In this document: positions 1 through 5,876 of the stretch, piece by piece | Position numbering within the stretch: position 1 is the first letter of the stretch | Layout: each line of letters opens with the position of its first letter | NCBI GenBank assembly: GCA_000715605.1 | Contig: KL568614.1 | Coordinates: 66,585 to 72,477 of the forward strand | Direction: 5' to 3' | Length of the DNA: 5,893 nt | Origin: Streptomyces speibonae | GTDB lineage: Bacteria > Actinomycetota > Actinomycetes > Streptomycetales > Streptomycetaceae | The notes under the pieces: generated by a model | What the model was told of the DNA's origin: nothing | Database searches by the model: none | The model's input: only the letters and a program-made list of their open reading frames with translations | Translations under genes and position numbers: made by a program

Positions 1-467
1 CGCAGCGCGGCCGTGTCGCCCGGCAGGTGGATGCGGGTGAACAGGTGCGCCAGCAGGCCGCGCGCGAAGACGCACACGCTCAGGTACGGCGCGTTCCGGC
101 CGCGTGCTCCCGGGCGCAGGGTCCGGGCGTACCAGTGGCCGTCCGCGTCGGTCTGGATCCGTCCGAAGCCGGTGAACTCCACGCCGTTGCGGCCCAGGAA
201 GCCCCCGCTCGCCGGGTCCCGCCGCATCGAACCGTCCGTCGTCGGCAGGTTCCCGTGCGGGTCCGGGCCCCACAGCTCCAGCAGCGCGTCCGGCACGGGC
301 GCGCCCGCGCCGTCGTACACGTATCCGTGCACGGTCACGGTGTCCGGGTGCCCGGCGGGGGCGATGTCCTCGCCGCCGCGGAAGGGCAGGGCGTGGCCGT
401 AGAAGGGGCCGACGGTGTGCGAGGGGGTGGGCGGCAGGGTGCCGTGCGGTCCGGCGGGGTGCGTCAT
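1..467 (-). CDS. pcaG: Protocatechuate 3,4-dioxygenase alpha subunit, 3' end cut by window edge
   Basis: Alpha subunit of the intradiol dioxygenase that converts protocatechuate to 3-carboxy-cis,cis-muconate, the first step of the protocatechuate branch of the beta-ketoadipate pathway in the cytoplasm. I translated it directly: 155 residues are visible, and family members run to roughly 190-200, so the C-terminus is missing. Near the start is TPSHTVGPFY (residues 14-23), typical of PcaG. ALLELWGPDPHG (61-72), EFTGFGRI (97-104) and PYLSVCVFARGLLAHLFTR (127-145) follow the dioxygenase fold. As expected for an alpha subunit, the iron-binding HIH of PcaH is replaced by the SVCVFARGLLAH segment. 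The ATG is preceded by AGAAGGA (479-485) at 11 nt spacing, and the pcaH stop is only 5 nt upstream, so it should be co-transcribed with pcaH. Family assignment is secure. Confidence 0.93.
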   Translation of the reverse strand, partial: MTHPAGPHGTLPPTPSHTVGPFYGHALPFRGGEDIAPAGHPDTVTVHGYVYDGAGAPVPDALLELWGPDPHGNLPTTDGSMRRDPASGGFLGRNGVEFTGFGRIQTDADGHWYARTLRPGARGRNAPYLSVCVFARGLLAHLFTRIHLPGDTAAL

Positions 468-472
468 GGCGG

Positions 473-1252
473 TCAGCGTCCTTCTTCCGTCCAGGTGGCC
501 CGCGGTCCGTCGAGCACGATGTCCCAGCGGTAGCCCAGGGAGAACTCCGGTACGGACAGGCCGTGGTCGTAGGCGGCGACCAGCCGCTGCCGTGCCGCGT
601 CGTCGGTCACGGAGTGCAGGATCGGGTCGTAGGGGAGCAGCGGGTCGCCCGGGAAGTACATCTGGGTCACCAGCCGCTGGGTGAACGCGGTGCCGAACAC
701 GGAGAAGTGGATGTGCGCCGGGCGCCAGGCGCCCACGTGGTTGCGCCACGGGTAGGGTCCTGGCCGGATCGTGGTGAAGGCGTAGCGGCCGTCGGTGCCG
801 GTGAGGGTGCGGCCCACGCCCGTGAAGTTCGGGTCCAGCGGGGCGTCGTGCCGCTCGCGCAGATGGGCGTACCGTCCGGCCGAGTTGGCCTGCCAGATCT
901 CCACCAGCTGACCGCGCACGGGCCGGCCGTCGCGGTCCAGCAGCCGGCCCGAGACGGTGATGCGCTCACCGATCGGCTCACCGGTGTGCTGCCGGGTGAG
1001 GTCGTTGTCGGTCTCCGTGACGTCCCGGCTGCCGAACACGGGGGAGGACAGCTCCACCAGCTCCGGGTCCCGGGACACGTCGACGGCCACCGGCGGCCGC
1101 TTCGGGTGGCGCAGCACCGAGGAACGGTACGGCGCGTAGTCGCGGCGCGGATGGTGCTCGGCCGGTGCGCCGCCGGCGAGCCGCTTCTCGTACGCGGCGC
1201 GCTCGGCCGCGATCTCCCGGTCGATGTCGGCTTGGGTGAGTGCGTCGGTCAC
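473..1252 (-). CDS. pcaH: Protocatechuate 3,4-dioxygenase beta subunit
   Basis: Catalytic, Fe(III)-carrying subunit of protocatechuate 3,4-dioxygenase, which pairs with PcaG. It is 259 residues long, normal for the family. The iron ligands known from the Pseudomonas enzyme (two Tyr, two His) match Tyr128 in SAGRYAH, Tyr167 in RPGPYPWRN, and His180 and His182 in [10 protein letters not shown]. Arg177 of the same motif matches the conserved active-site arginine. [13 protein letters not shown] (137-149) is another beta-subunit hallmark. All key residues are present, so the enzyme should be active. The start is GTG, preceded by GGAGAG (1259-1264) at 6 nt spacing. That GTG overlaps the pcaJ stop in a GTGA (1249-1252), which suggests translational coupling. 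In S. coelicolor, as I recall, pcaF separates pcaJ and pcaH; here nothing does. Confidence 0.97.
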   Translation of the reverse strand: MTDALTQADIDREIAAERAAYEKRLAGGAPAEHHPRRDYAPYRSSVLRHPKRPPVAVDVSRDPELVELSSPVFGSRDVTETDNDLTRQHTGEPIGERITVSGRLLDRDGRPVRGQLVEIWQANSAGRYAHLRERHDAPLDPNFTGVGRTLTGTDGRYAFTTIRPGPYPWRNHVGAWRPAHIHFSVFGTAFTQRLVTQMYFPGDPLLPYDPILHSVTDDAARQRLVAAYDHGLSVPEFSLGYRWDIVLDGPRATWTEEGR

Positions 1253-1893
1253 GACAGGCTCTCCGCGGGGGTGAGGGGTGCTCCGGTCCTGGCGGTGATC
1301 TCCTCGACGGTCGTACCGGGGGCGGTCTCGACGAGGACCAGACCGTCGGCGGTGACGTCGAGGACGCCGAGGTCAGTGACGATCCGGTCGACGCAGGCCC
1401 GGCCGGTCAGCGGCAGCGTGCACTCCGGCACGATCTTCGCAGCGCCGTCCTTCGTGGTGTGGGTGGTGATCACGATCACCGTGCGGACGCCGTGGACCAG
1501 GTCCATGGCGCCGCCGATCCCGGTGACGAGCCGGCCGGGCACCGCCCAGTTGGCCAGGTCGCCGCGGCCGGACACCTGCATCGCGCCGAGGACGGCGACG
1601 TCGATGTGCCCGCCGCGGATCATGGCGAACGACAGCGCCGAGTCGAAGAAGGACGCGCCCGGAAGGACCGTGACGGTCTCCTTCCCCGCGTTGATCAGGT
1701 CCGGGTCGACGGCGTCCGCGGCGGGGTAGGGTCCGGTGCCGAGGATGCCGTTCTCGCTCTCCAGCACCACCTGGACGCCGGGCGGGAGGTGATCGGGGAT
1801 CAGGGTGGGCAGTCCGATGCCGAGGTTGACGTACTGACCGTCCCTCAGTTCGCGGGCCGCCCGCGCCGCCATCTGCTCGCGGGTCCAGGCCAT
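1249..1893 (-). CDS. pcaJ: 3-oxoadipate CoA-transferase subunit B
   Basis: Beta subunit of the succinyl-CoA:3-oxoadipate CoA-transferase. With PcaI it moves CoA from succinyl-CoA to 3-oxoadipate, giving 3-oxoadipyl-CoA for thiolysis by PcaF. It is 214 residues, normal for the subunit. [11 protein letters not shown] (21-31) and [12 protein letters not shown] (44-55) are family I CoA-transferase hallmarks; Glu47 in SENG is the expected catalytic residue that forms the enzyme-CoA thioester. [14 protein letters not shown] (94-107) and GIGGAMDLV further down are also typical. The same frame stays open upstream across pcaI, but similarity begins at this ATG, which has GGTGAG (1900-1905) 6 nt before it and overlaps the pcaI stop by one base (TGATG). 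The 3' end overlaps the pcaH start. A generic acetoacetate (ScoB-type) transferase is possible from sequence alone, but the pca context decides it. Confidence 0.95.
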   Translation of the reverse strand: MAWTREQMAARAARELRDGQYVNLGIGLPTLIPDHLPPGVQVVLESENGILGTGPYPAADAVDPDLINAGKETVTVLPGASFFDSALSFAMIRGGHIDVAVLGAMQVSGRGDLANWAVPGRLVTGIGGAMDLVHGVRTVIVITTHTTKDGAAKIVPECTLPLTGRACVDRIVTDLGVLDVTADGLVLVETAPGTTVEEITARTGAPLTPAESLS

Positions 1894-2648
1894 CAGTCGC
1901 TCACCGTCCGCCGCTCGACCCGCTTGTCCGCCGCCTGGGCGGGGGTGAGGGCGACCACCCGCTGTACGAAGACGCCCGGCAGATGCACCGCGTCCGGGTC
2001 GAGGCCGCCCGGCTCGACCAGCTCCTCCACCTCCGCGACGGTCACCCGGCCCGCCATCGCCGCGAGGGGGTTGAAGTTGCGGGCGGACCTGCGGAACACC
2101 AGGTTGCCGTGCCGGTCGCCCTTCGCCGCCCGCACCAGCGCGTAGTCGGTACGGATCCCGCGCTCCAGCACGTACTCCCGGCCGTCGAACTCCCGTACCT
2201 CCTTCGGCGGCGAGGCGAGCGCCACCCCGCCGGAGCCGTCGTAGCGCCAGGGCAGCCCGCCCTCGGCGACCTGGGTGCCCACTCCGGCGGGCGTGTAGAA
2301 CGCGGGGATCCCGGCACCTCCGGCGCGCAGCCGCTCCGCGAGCGTGCCCTGCGGGATCAGCTCCACCTCCAGCTCGCCGGCCAGATACCGCCGGGCGAAC
2401 TCCTTGTTCGCCCCGATGTAGGAACCGGTCACCCGGGCGATCCGGTCCGCCGCGAGCAGCACCGCGAGCCCGGACTCCATCGCCCCGCAGTTGTTGGAGA
2501 CGACCGACAGCGAGCCGACGCCCCGCTCGTACAGCGCCCGGATCAGCACCTGGGGCACACCGCTGAGTCCGAAGCCGCCCACCGCGAGCGACGCGCCGTG
2601 CGGTACGTCGGCCACCGCCTCCGCGGCCGAGGCGACCACCTTGTCCAT
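1893..2648 (-). CDS. pcaI: 3-oxoadipate CoA-transferase subunit A
   Basis: Alpha subunit of the 3-oxoadipate CoA-transferase, partner of PcaJ, and the first gene of this minus-strand operon. It has 251 residues. [16 protein letters not shown] (17-32) closely follows the family I CoA-transferase signature 1 (Gly-Gly-Phe core, then Gly-x-Pro). [31 protein letters not shown] and [23 protein letters not shown] follow in the expected order, then [22 protein letters not shown]. The ATG has AAGAGGT (2661-2667) upstream at a slightly long 12 nt spacing. The stop overlaps the pcaJ start as TGATG, so the two subunits are probably made in equal amounts by coupling. Its promoter should lie in the 143 nt gap to pcaV, where I propose a -35/-10 pair overlapped by an operator. 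Assignment to 3-oxoadipate rather than acetoacetate rests on linkage to pcaH, pcaG and pcaV. Confidence 0.95.
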   Translation of the reverse strand: MDKVVASAAEAVADVPHGASLAVGGFGLSGVPQVLIRALYERGVGSLSVVSNNCGAMESGLAVLLAADRIARVTGSYIGANKEFARRYLAGELEVELIPQGTLAERLRAGGAGIPAFYTPAGVGTQVAEGGLPWRYDGSGGVALASPPKEVREFDGREYVLERGIRTDYALVRAAKGDRHGNLVFRRSARNFNPLAAMAGRVTVAEVEELVEPGGLDPDAVHLPGVFVQRVVALTPAQAADKRVERRTVSD

Positions 2649-2691
2649 CAGAGGAACCCCACCTCTTCCGGGTCATCCGATCCTCATATGG

Positions 2692-2703
2692 TCAGTGCAC
2701 TGA
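2692..2703. promoter_or_regulatory. Operator 1, probable PcaV binding site
   Basis: TCAGTGCACTGA is a perfect 12 bp palindrome centred at 2697/2698. Outward matches continue weakly (TA on the left against TA on the right after a 2 nt break). It is repeated with one change at 2757-2768. It sits where the pcaI transcript should begin, next to the proposed -10 box. MarR dimers bind palindromes of this kind in the divergent gap between their own gene and the target operon. Binding by PcaV is inferred from position and symmetry. Confidence 0.78.
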
Positions 2704-2732
2704 GTATTTACGCGCGGCGACGCGCGTGTCCA
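2703..2732 (-). promoter_or_regulatory. Candidate promoter of the pcaIJHG operon
   Basis: Read on the minus strand, TGGACA (2727-2732, five of six to TTGACA) is followed after 18 nt by AATACT (2703-2708, four of six to TATAAT). Transcription would begin near 2696, inside operator 1, leaving a leader of about 48 nt before pcaI. The region is the only AT-richer patch in the gap. The elements are weak in themselves; the coincidence with the operator is what makes the call credible. Confidence 0.5.
2710..2727. repeat. Perfect 7 bp inverted repeat with 4 nt loop
   Basis: ACGCGCG, GCGA, CGCGCGT forms a perfect 7 bp stem around a 4 nt loop. As RNA in the plus direction the loop would be GCGA, a GNRA tetraloop. 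It fills the spacer of the proposed pcaI promoter, and its centre is 21 bp from operator 1 and 44 bp from operator 2. Short CG-only repeats arise easily by chance in DNA this GC-rich, so a role in binding or in a pcaV leader is only a possibility. Confidence 0.4.
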
Positions 2733-2756
2733 GTACCGTTCAGGAGGTCGAGAAGA

Positions 2757-2768
2757 TCAGTGCACCGA
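2757..2768. promoter_or_regulatory. Operator 2, probable PcaV binding site
   Basis: TCAGTGCACCGA matches operator 1 at 11 of 12 positions. With its flanks (A2756, T2769) it is a 14 bp palindrome with one mismatched pair. It is 65 bp centre to centre from operator 1, about six helical turns, so two dimers would sit on nearly the same face of the DNA. It ends 23 nt before the chosen pcaV start, which fits autoregulation. Binding is inferred. Confidence 0.7.
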
Positions 2769-2781
2769 TGAAAAGACCCGT

Positions 2782-2786
2782 GGGAG
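2782..2786 (+). promoter_or_regulatory. Ribosome binding site deciding the pcaV start
   Basis: GGGAG lies 5 nt before the ATG at 2792. The stronger AGGAGG at 2742-2747 is 20 nt before the in-frame ATG at 2768 and cannot serve it well. The in-frame GTG at 2726 has no good site and would place operator 2 inside the gene. The choice of 2792 is therefore best supported here. Confidence 0.55.
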
Positions 2787-2791
2787 CGCAC

Positions 2792-3256
2792 ATGGCCGCC
2801 GTGGACCTCGCCACCCATCCCGGGCATCTGGCCCGGCGGCTCCAGCAGGCGCACCACCTGCTGTGGACCACGATGGTCTCCGAGGAGATCACCTCACCGC
2901 AGTTCGCCGTGCTCAACGCGCTCGTCGCCGAACCGGGCCTGGATCAGCGCACGGTGGGGGAGCGGGTCGGGCTCGACCGGTCCACCGTCGCCGAGGTGGT
3001 CGCCCGGCTCATCCGGCGCGGACTGCTGGACAAGGTCCGCGACGCGCGGGACGGCCGCCGGTTCCTGCTGCGCCTCACCGACGAGGGGGTGCGCACCCAC
3101 CGCGGGCTGACGGTGCGCACCGCGCGCATGAACCAGGTCCTCCTGGCCCCGCTCGACGCCGACGAGCGCGCCGTCTTCCTGGAGCTGATCCGGCGCGTGG
3201 CGGACGCGGCCGAGAGCCTGCGCGACCCCCTCCCCGCCCTGCGCGCCCCGCACTGA
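2792..3256 (+). CDS. pcaV: MarR-family repressor of protocatechuate catabolism
   Basis: Winged-helix MarR-family regulator, 154 residues from this start, divergent from the pca operon as PcaV is in S. coelicolor. In that family the dimer represses pca genes and releases DNA on binding protocatechuate. Visible here: an N-terminal helix HLARRLQQAHHLLW (12-25), SPQFAVLNALVAEPGLDQRTV (35-55), a recognition helix around LDRSTVAEVVARLIRRGLL (61-79), a wing with RDARDGRR (83-90), then LTDEG and C-terminal dimerization helices. With this start Arg15 falls at position 15, the number I recall for the ligand-binding arginine of S. coelicolor PcaV, which supports both function and start. Longer starts at 2726 (GTG), 2768 (ATG) or 2780 (GTG) are open but have poorer ribosome sites. 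Two probable operators lie just upstream, suggesting autoregulation. It converges on the DUF3048 gene with a 10 nt gap. Confidence 0.88.
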   Translation: MAAVDLATHPGHLARRLQQAHHLLWTTMVSEEITSPQFAVLNALVAEPGLDQRTVGERVGLDRSTVAEVVARLIRRGLLDKVRDARDGRRFLLRLTDEGVRTHRGLTVRTARMNQVLLAPLDADERAVFLELIRRVADAAESLRDPLPALRAPH

Positions 3257-3266
3257 CCGGACCGGC

Positions 3267-4256
3267 TCAGGGCGCCTTCGCGTACACCACCCACACCTGG
3301 CCGCGCGCGAAGTTCAGCGGCTCGCCGTCGTCGGTGGTGAAGGAGGTGCCGTCCTCGGCGGCCGGACGCTCCCAGTCCGCTTCGTACGCCCGTCCGTCGC
3401 GCAGTACGGTCGCCTCACCGGAGCCCACCGTCTCGGTGTAGGGCGTGGTGTTGCCGAGGAAGTCCCGGAACGCCGAGGAGCGCACGGTCACGTACTGCAC
3501 GACGACCGTCGCGGGCGCCATCCGCTCGCCGTCCGTGGTGCGGGCCGGGGCGCCGTCCATCGACACCAGCCAGCGGTCGCGGTCCTCGGACCAGGTGAAG
3601 GTGAAACGCGCCGCCGGGTAGCGGACCGTCATCTCGTCGCGGGCCGCACCGCCCGCCGGGGCCGGGCCGAAGCGGAAGCCGGTGGTCAGGGCGGCCTCGC
3701 CGGGCGGTTCGTCCAGGATCCGGTCCGGGCGCAGATACAGGTTGTGCGGAGCCGCCCGGCCGGAATCCCGGGCGTAGGCGCCGGGCTCCGACGCGGGGGT
3801 CACCGCCTCCAGGGGGGCCTGCTCGATCAGCGGATTGAGCTTGCTCTGCGCCCCGGAGTAGGCAAGCAGCGGCCGGTCGAACTGGCGCAGCAGCTCCAGG
3901 TCGGCCTCGCGGGCGCTGCGCACCGGTCCGACGGAGTCCGGCAGCTCGGTGGCGTACACGGCGATCAGCCTGCTGCTCCCGCCCTCGACCTCCTCGGTGT
4001 ACACCACGTCGGCGGCGTCCAGACCGGTCTGCGGCCGGGCGGCGGGGGCGTTGTCGACCTTCACGGCGAGGACCGGCGGAACGTCCTGCCCGCGGGACGG
4101 GGACTCCTCCGGCGACCCCCGGCCGTCGTCACCCGGACCGTCCGACGTCGTGCAGCCCGCGGCCAGACCGCCGGCCAGCACGGCGGCCAGCAGCAACCCG
4201 GCCCCCGTACCGCGCCGCCGTCGGCGCGCCCCTCGTTCCGTGCCCACCGTTGCCAC
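3267..4256 (-). CDS. DUF3048 (YerB-like) lipoprotein
   Basis: Predicted secreted lipoprotein of unknown function, 329 residues. The N-terminus has an arginine-rich stretch (RRRRR, 11-15), a hydrophobic segment (about 18-33) and a lipobox AAGC with Cys35 as the lipidation site. A polar, Gly/Pro/Ser/Asp-rich linker (36-60) follows. VLAVKVDNAPAARPQTGL (62-79), ADVVYTEEVEGGSSRL (82-97), DSVGPVRSAREADL (107-120) and LAYSGAQ (131-137) mark the DUF3048 N-terminal domain. A C-terminal domain spans about 208-325, with FTWSEDRDRWLVSMDG, VVVQYVTV and GEATVLRDGRAYEADWERP. The relatives are YerB-type proteins whose role is not established as far as I know. The GTG start has GAGGCAGG four bases upstream; a second in-frame GTG at 4247 is possible. 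It is transcribed towards pcaV and divergently from the dehydrogenase gene, so it is probably independent of the pca operon. Confidence 0.88.
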   Translation of the reverse strand: MATVGTERGARRRRRGTGAGLLLAAVLAGGLAAGCTTSDGPGDDGRGSPEESPSRGQDVPPVLAVKVDNAPAARPQTGLDAADVVYTEEVEGGSSRLIAVYATELPDSVGPVRSAREADLELLRQFDRPLLAYSGAQSKLNPLIEQAPLEAVTPASEPGAYARDSGRAAPHNLYLRPDRILDEPPGEAALTTGFRFGPAPAGGAARDEMTVRYPAARFTFTWSEDRDRWLVSMDGAPARTTDGERMAPATVVVQYVTVRSSAFRDFLGNTTPYTETVGSGEATVLRDGRAYEADWERPAAEDGTSFTTDDGEPLNFARGQVWVVYAKAP

Positions 4257-4283
4257 CGCGCCTGCCTCAGGTCATCCGTAGTT

Positions 4284-4306
4284 CGATTGTGCGCTTTTCC
4301 GATTGT
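4284..4306. repeat. Direct repeat CGATTGT in the divergent gap
   Basis: CGATTGT occurs at 4284-4290 and 4300-4306, 16 bp apart, about one and a half turns. It lies in the 197 nt gap between the divergent DUF3048 and dehydrogenase genes, in that gap's least GC-rich part. The second copy is part of a small inverted repeat CCGA-TTG-TCGG (4299-4309). It could be a regulator site for either gene. I see no convincing -35/-10 pair; TACGGAT (minus strand, 4274-4280) is a possible -10 for the DUF3048 gene. Confidence 0.3.
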
Positions 4307-4453
4307 CGGTGCCCATAGCGCACCGGAAGCGCTCCCGCGCGGTGACGTCCGCCGATCGGCCCAGCGACCCGTGGTTCGGCGTCCGGCCGCCCGGGTACCC
4401 GGACGCCCACCGCACGAGCGACACACGGGCAGGCACGGAGGGAGCGGGCGGCG

Positions 4454-5644
4454 ATGAGGGCACTGACCTGGCAGGGAAAGCGGGACGTACGCGTGGAGAA
4501 CGTGCCCGACCCACGGATCGAGGAGCCGACGGACGCGGTCATCCGCATCACCTCCACGGGACTGTGCGGATCCGACCTCCACCTCTACGAGGTGCTGACC
4601 CCGTTCATGACCCCCGGGGACATCCTCGGCCACGAACCCATGGGGATCGTCGAGGAGGTCGGCGCCGCGGTGCCCGACCTCCAGGTCGGCGACCGGGTCG
4701 TGGTGCCGTTCCAGATCGCCTGCGGCAACTGCTGGATGTGCCTGACCGGACTGCCCACCCAGTGCGAGACCACCCAGGTCAGCTCCGAGGGCATGGGCGC
4801 CGCCCTGTTCGGCTACACCCGGCTGTACGGCGCGGTACCGGGCGCCCAGGCCGAGTACCTGCGGGTCCCGCAGGCCCAGTACGGTCCGATCAAGGTCCCC
4901 GAGGGACCCTCCGACGACCGCTTCGTCTACCTCTCCGACGTGCTGCCCACCGCCTGGCAGGCCGTCGCCTACGCCGGGATCCCCAAGGGCGGCAGCGTCG
5001 CCGTGCTCGGCCTCGGCCCCATCGGCGACATGGCCTGCCGGGTCGCCCAGGTCCAGGGGGCGGGACGGGTGTTCGGCGTGGACATGGTCCCGGAGCGGCT
5101 GCACCGGGCCAAGGAGCGGGGCGTGGAGACCTTCGACCTGCGCTCCTTCGACGACGAGAAGGAACTGGTCGCCGCCGTCCGGGACCAGACCGACGGCCGG
5201 GGACCGGACGCCGTGATCGACGCCGTCGGCACCGAGGCGCACGGCAGCGCCGCGGCCCGCATGGTGCAGAACGCCTCGGCCCTGCTGCCCCGCAAACTGA
5301 GCGGCCCGATGGCCGAACGCTTCAGCGTCGACCGCCTCGCCGCCCTGTACACCGCCATCGACCTGGTGCGCCGCGGCGGCACCATCTCCATCAGCGGCGT
5401 CTACGGCGGCATGGCCGACCCGATGCCCATGCTCACCCTGTTCGACAAGCAGATCCAGATGCGCATGGGCCAGGCGAACGTCCGCCGCTGGAGCGACGAG
5501 ATCATCCCCTACCTCACCGACGAGGACCCCCTCGGCGTGGACGACTTCGCCACCCACCGGGTGCCGCTGAGCGAGGCGCCGGAGGCCTACGCGATGTTCC
5601 AGGAGAAGCGCGACGGCGCGGTCAAGGTGCTGATCAAGCCCTGA
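4454..5644 (+). CDS. Zinc-dependent alcohol dehydrogenase, formaldehyde-dehydrogenase-like
   Basis: Medium-chain NAD(P)-dependent zinc dehydrogenase, 396 residues, a length typical of the formaldehyde-dehydrogenase-like branch. Catalytic zinc ligands are expected at Cys38 (GLCGSDLH), His60-Glu61 (GHEPMG) and Asp162 (SDVLPTAW); an Asp in that last position is typical of this branch. The structural zinc site is complete: Cys90, Cys93, Cys96 and Cys104. The Rossmann fold shows GLGPIG (186-191) and Asp210 at the end of the next strand (VFGVD), which favours NAD+ over NADP+. The second half contains the extended segment of this branch (about 284-345). The substrate cannot be read from sequence: formaldehyde, another aldehyde or a polyol are all possible. 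The ATG has a strong GGAGGGAG (4437-4444) nine bases upstream. It is divergent from the DUF3048 gene and converges on the ligase with a 37 nt gap. Confidence 0.92.
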   Translation: MRALTWQGKRDVRVENVPDPRIEEPTDAVIRITSTGLCGSDLHLYEVLTPFMTPGDILGHEPMGIVEEVGAAVPDLQVGDRVVVPFQIACGNCWMCLTGLPTQCETTQVSSEGMGAALFGYTRLYGAVPGAQAEYLRVPQAQYGPIKVPEGPSDDRFVYLSDVLPTAWQAVAYAGIPKGGSVAVLGLGPIGDMACRVAQVQGAGRVFGVDMVPERLHRAKERGVETFDLRSFDDEKELVAAVRDQTDGRGPDAVIDAVGTEAHGSAAARMVQNASALLPRKLSGPMAERFSVDRLAALYTAIDLVRRGGTISISGVYGGMADPMPMLTLFDKQIQMRMGQANVRRWSDEIIPYLTDEDPLGVDDFATHRVPLSEAPEAYAMFQEKRDGAVKVLIKP

Positions 5645-5681
5645 CGCACAAGAACGTCGAGCACACCCCGCGCCCCCTGAC

Positions 5682-5876
5682 TCACGGCCCGCCCAGGATC
5701 TCGGCCAGGTCGTAGCGGACCGGCTCCTCCAGCTGCGCGTAGGTGCAGCTCGCGGGGCCCCGGTCCGGGCGCCAGCGGCGGAAGCGGGCGGTGTGCCGGA
5801 AACGCTGCCCGTTCTCCATGTGGTCGTAGGCCACCTCGGCCACCCGCTCCGGCCGCAGCGGCACCCAGGACAGGTC
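5682..5876 (-). CDS. ATP-dependent DNA ligase, C-terminal fragment at contig end
   Basis: The last 64 residues and stop of what appears to be an ATP-dependent DNA ligase of the LigC/LigD type found in actinomycetes. Visible are WVPLRPERVAEVAYDHM, GQRFRHTARFRRWRPDRGPA and SCTYAQLEEPV, which resemble the C-terminal OB-fold of these ligases. The nucleotidyltransferase domain with the catalytic lysine would lie upstream, beyond the window. The gene is not truly broken: at 5877 the genomic sequence gives way to sequencing adapter. Reading through the adapter gives a false N-terminus MYKRQ, a well-known artefact, so the coding part should stop at 5876. Which ligase subtype it is cannot be settled from this fragment. 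It converges on the dehydrogenase gene; no clear terminator is visible in the gap. Confidence 0.8.
   Translation of the reverse strand, partial: DLSWVPLRPERVAEVAYDHMENGQRFRHTARFRRWRPDRGPASCTYAQLEEPVRYDLAEILGGP

Noticed and set aside
1249..2676. A single 475-residue minus-strand reading frame covering pcaJ and the pcaI region, as if a fusion protein
   Set aside because: Only its C-terminal part (from 1893) resembles a CoA-transferase. The upstream part is low-complexity Arg/Gly/Ala, a shadow of pcaI in another frame, and pcaI itself is intact with its own start and stop.
2742..2747. AGGAGG as the ribosome binding site of a longer PcaV
   Set aside because: It is 20 nt from the in-frame ATG at 2768, too far. 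The GTG at 2760 that it could serve is out of frame with pcaV.
3253..3270. Possible bidirectional terminator in the 10 nt gap between pcaV and the DUF3048 gene (CTGACC, GGACC, GGCTCAG)
   Set aside because: The stem is only six pairs with a bulged C, overlaps both stop codons and has no U-tract. It may act weakly but does not support a terminator call.
4303..5715. A 470-residue plus-strand frame overlapping the dehydrogenase
   Set aside because: It is Arg/Pro/Gly-rich with no family resemblance, and it overlaps in another frame a gene with complete zinc and NAD motifs.
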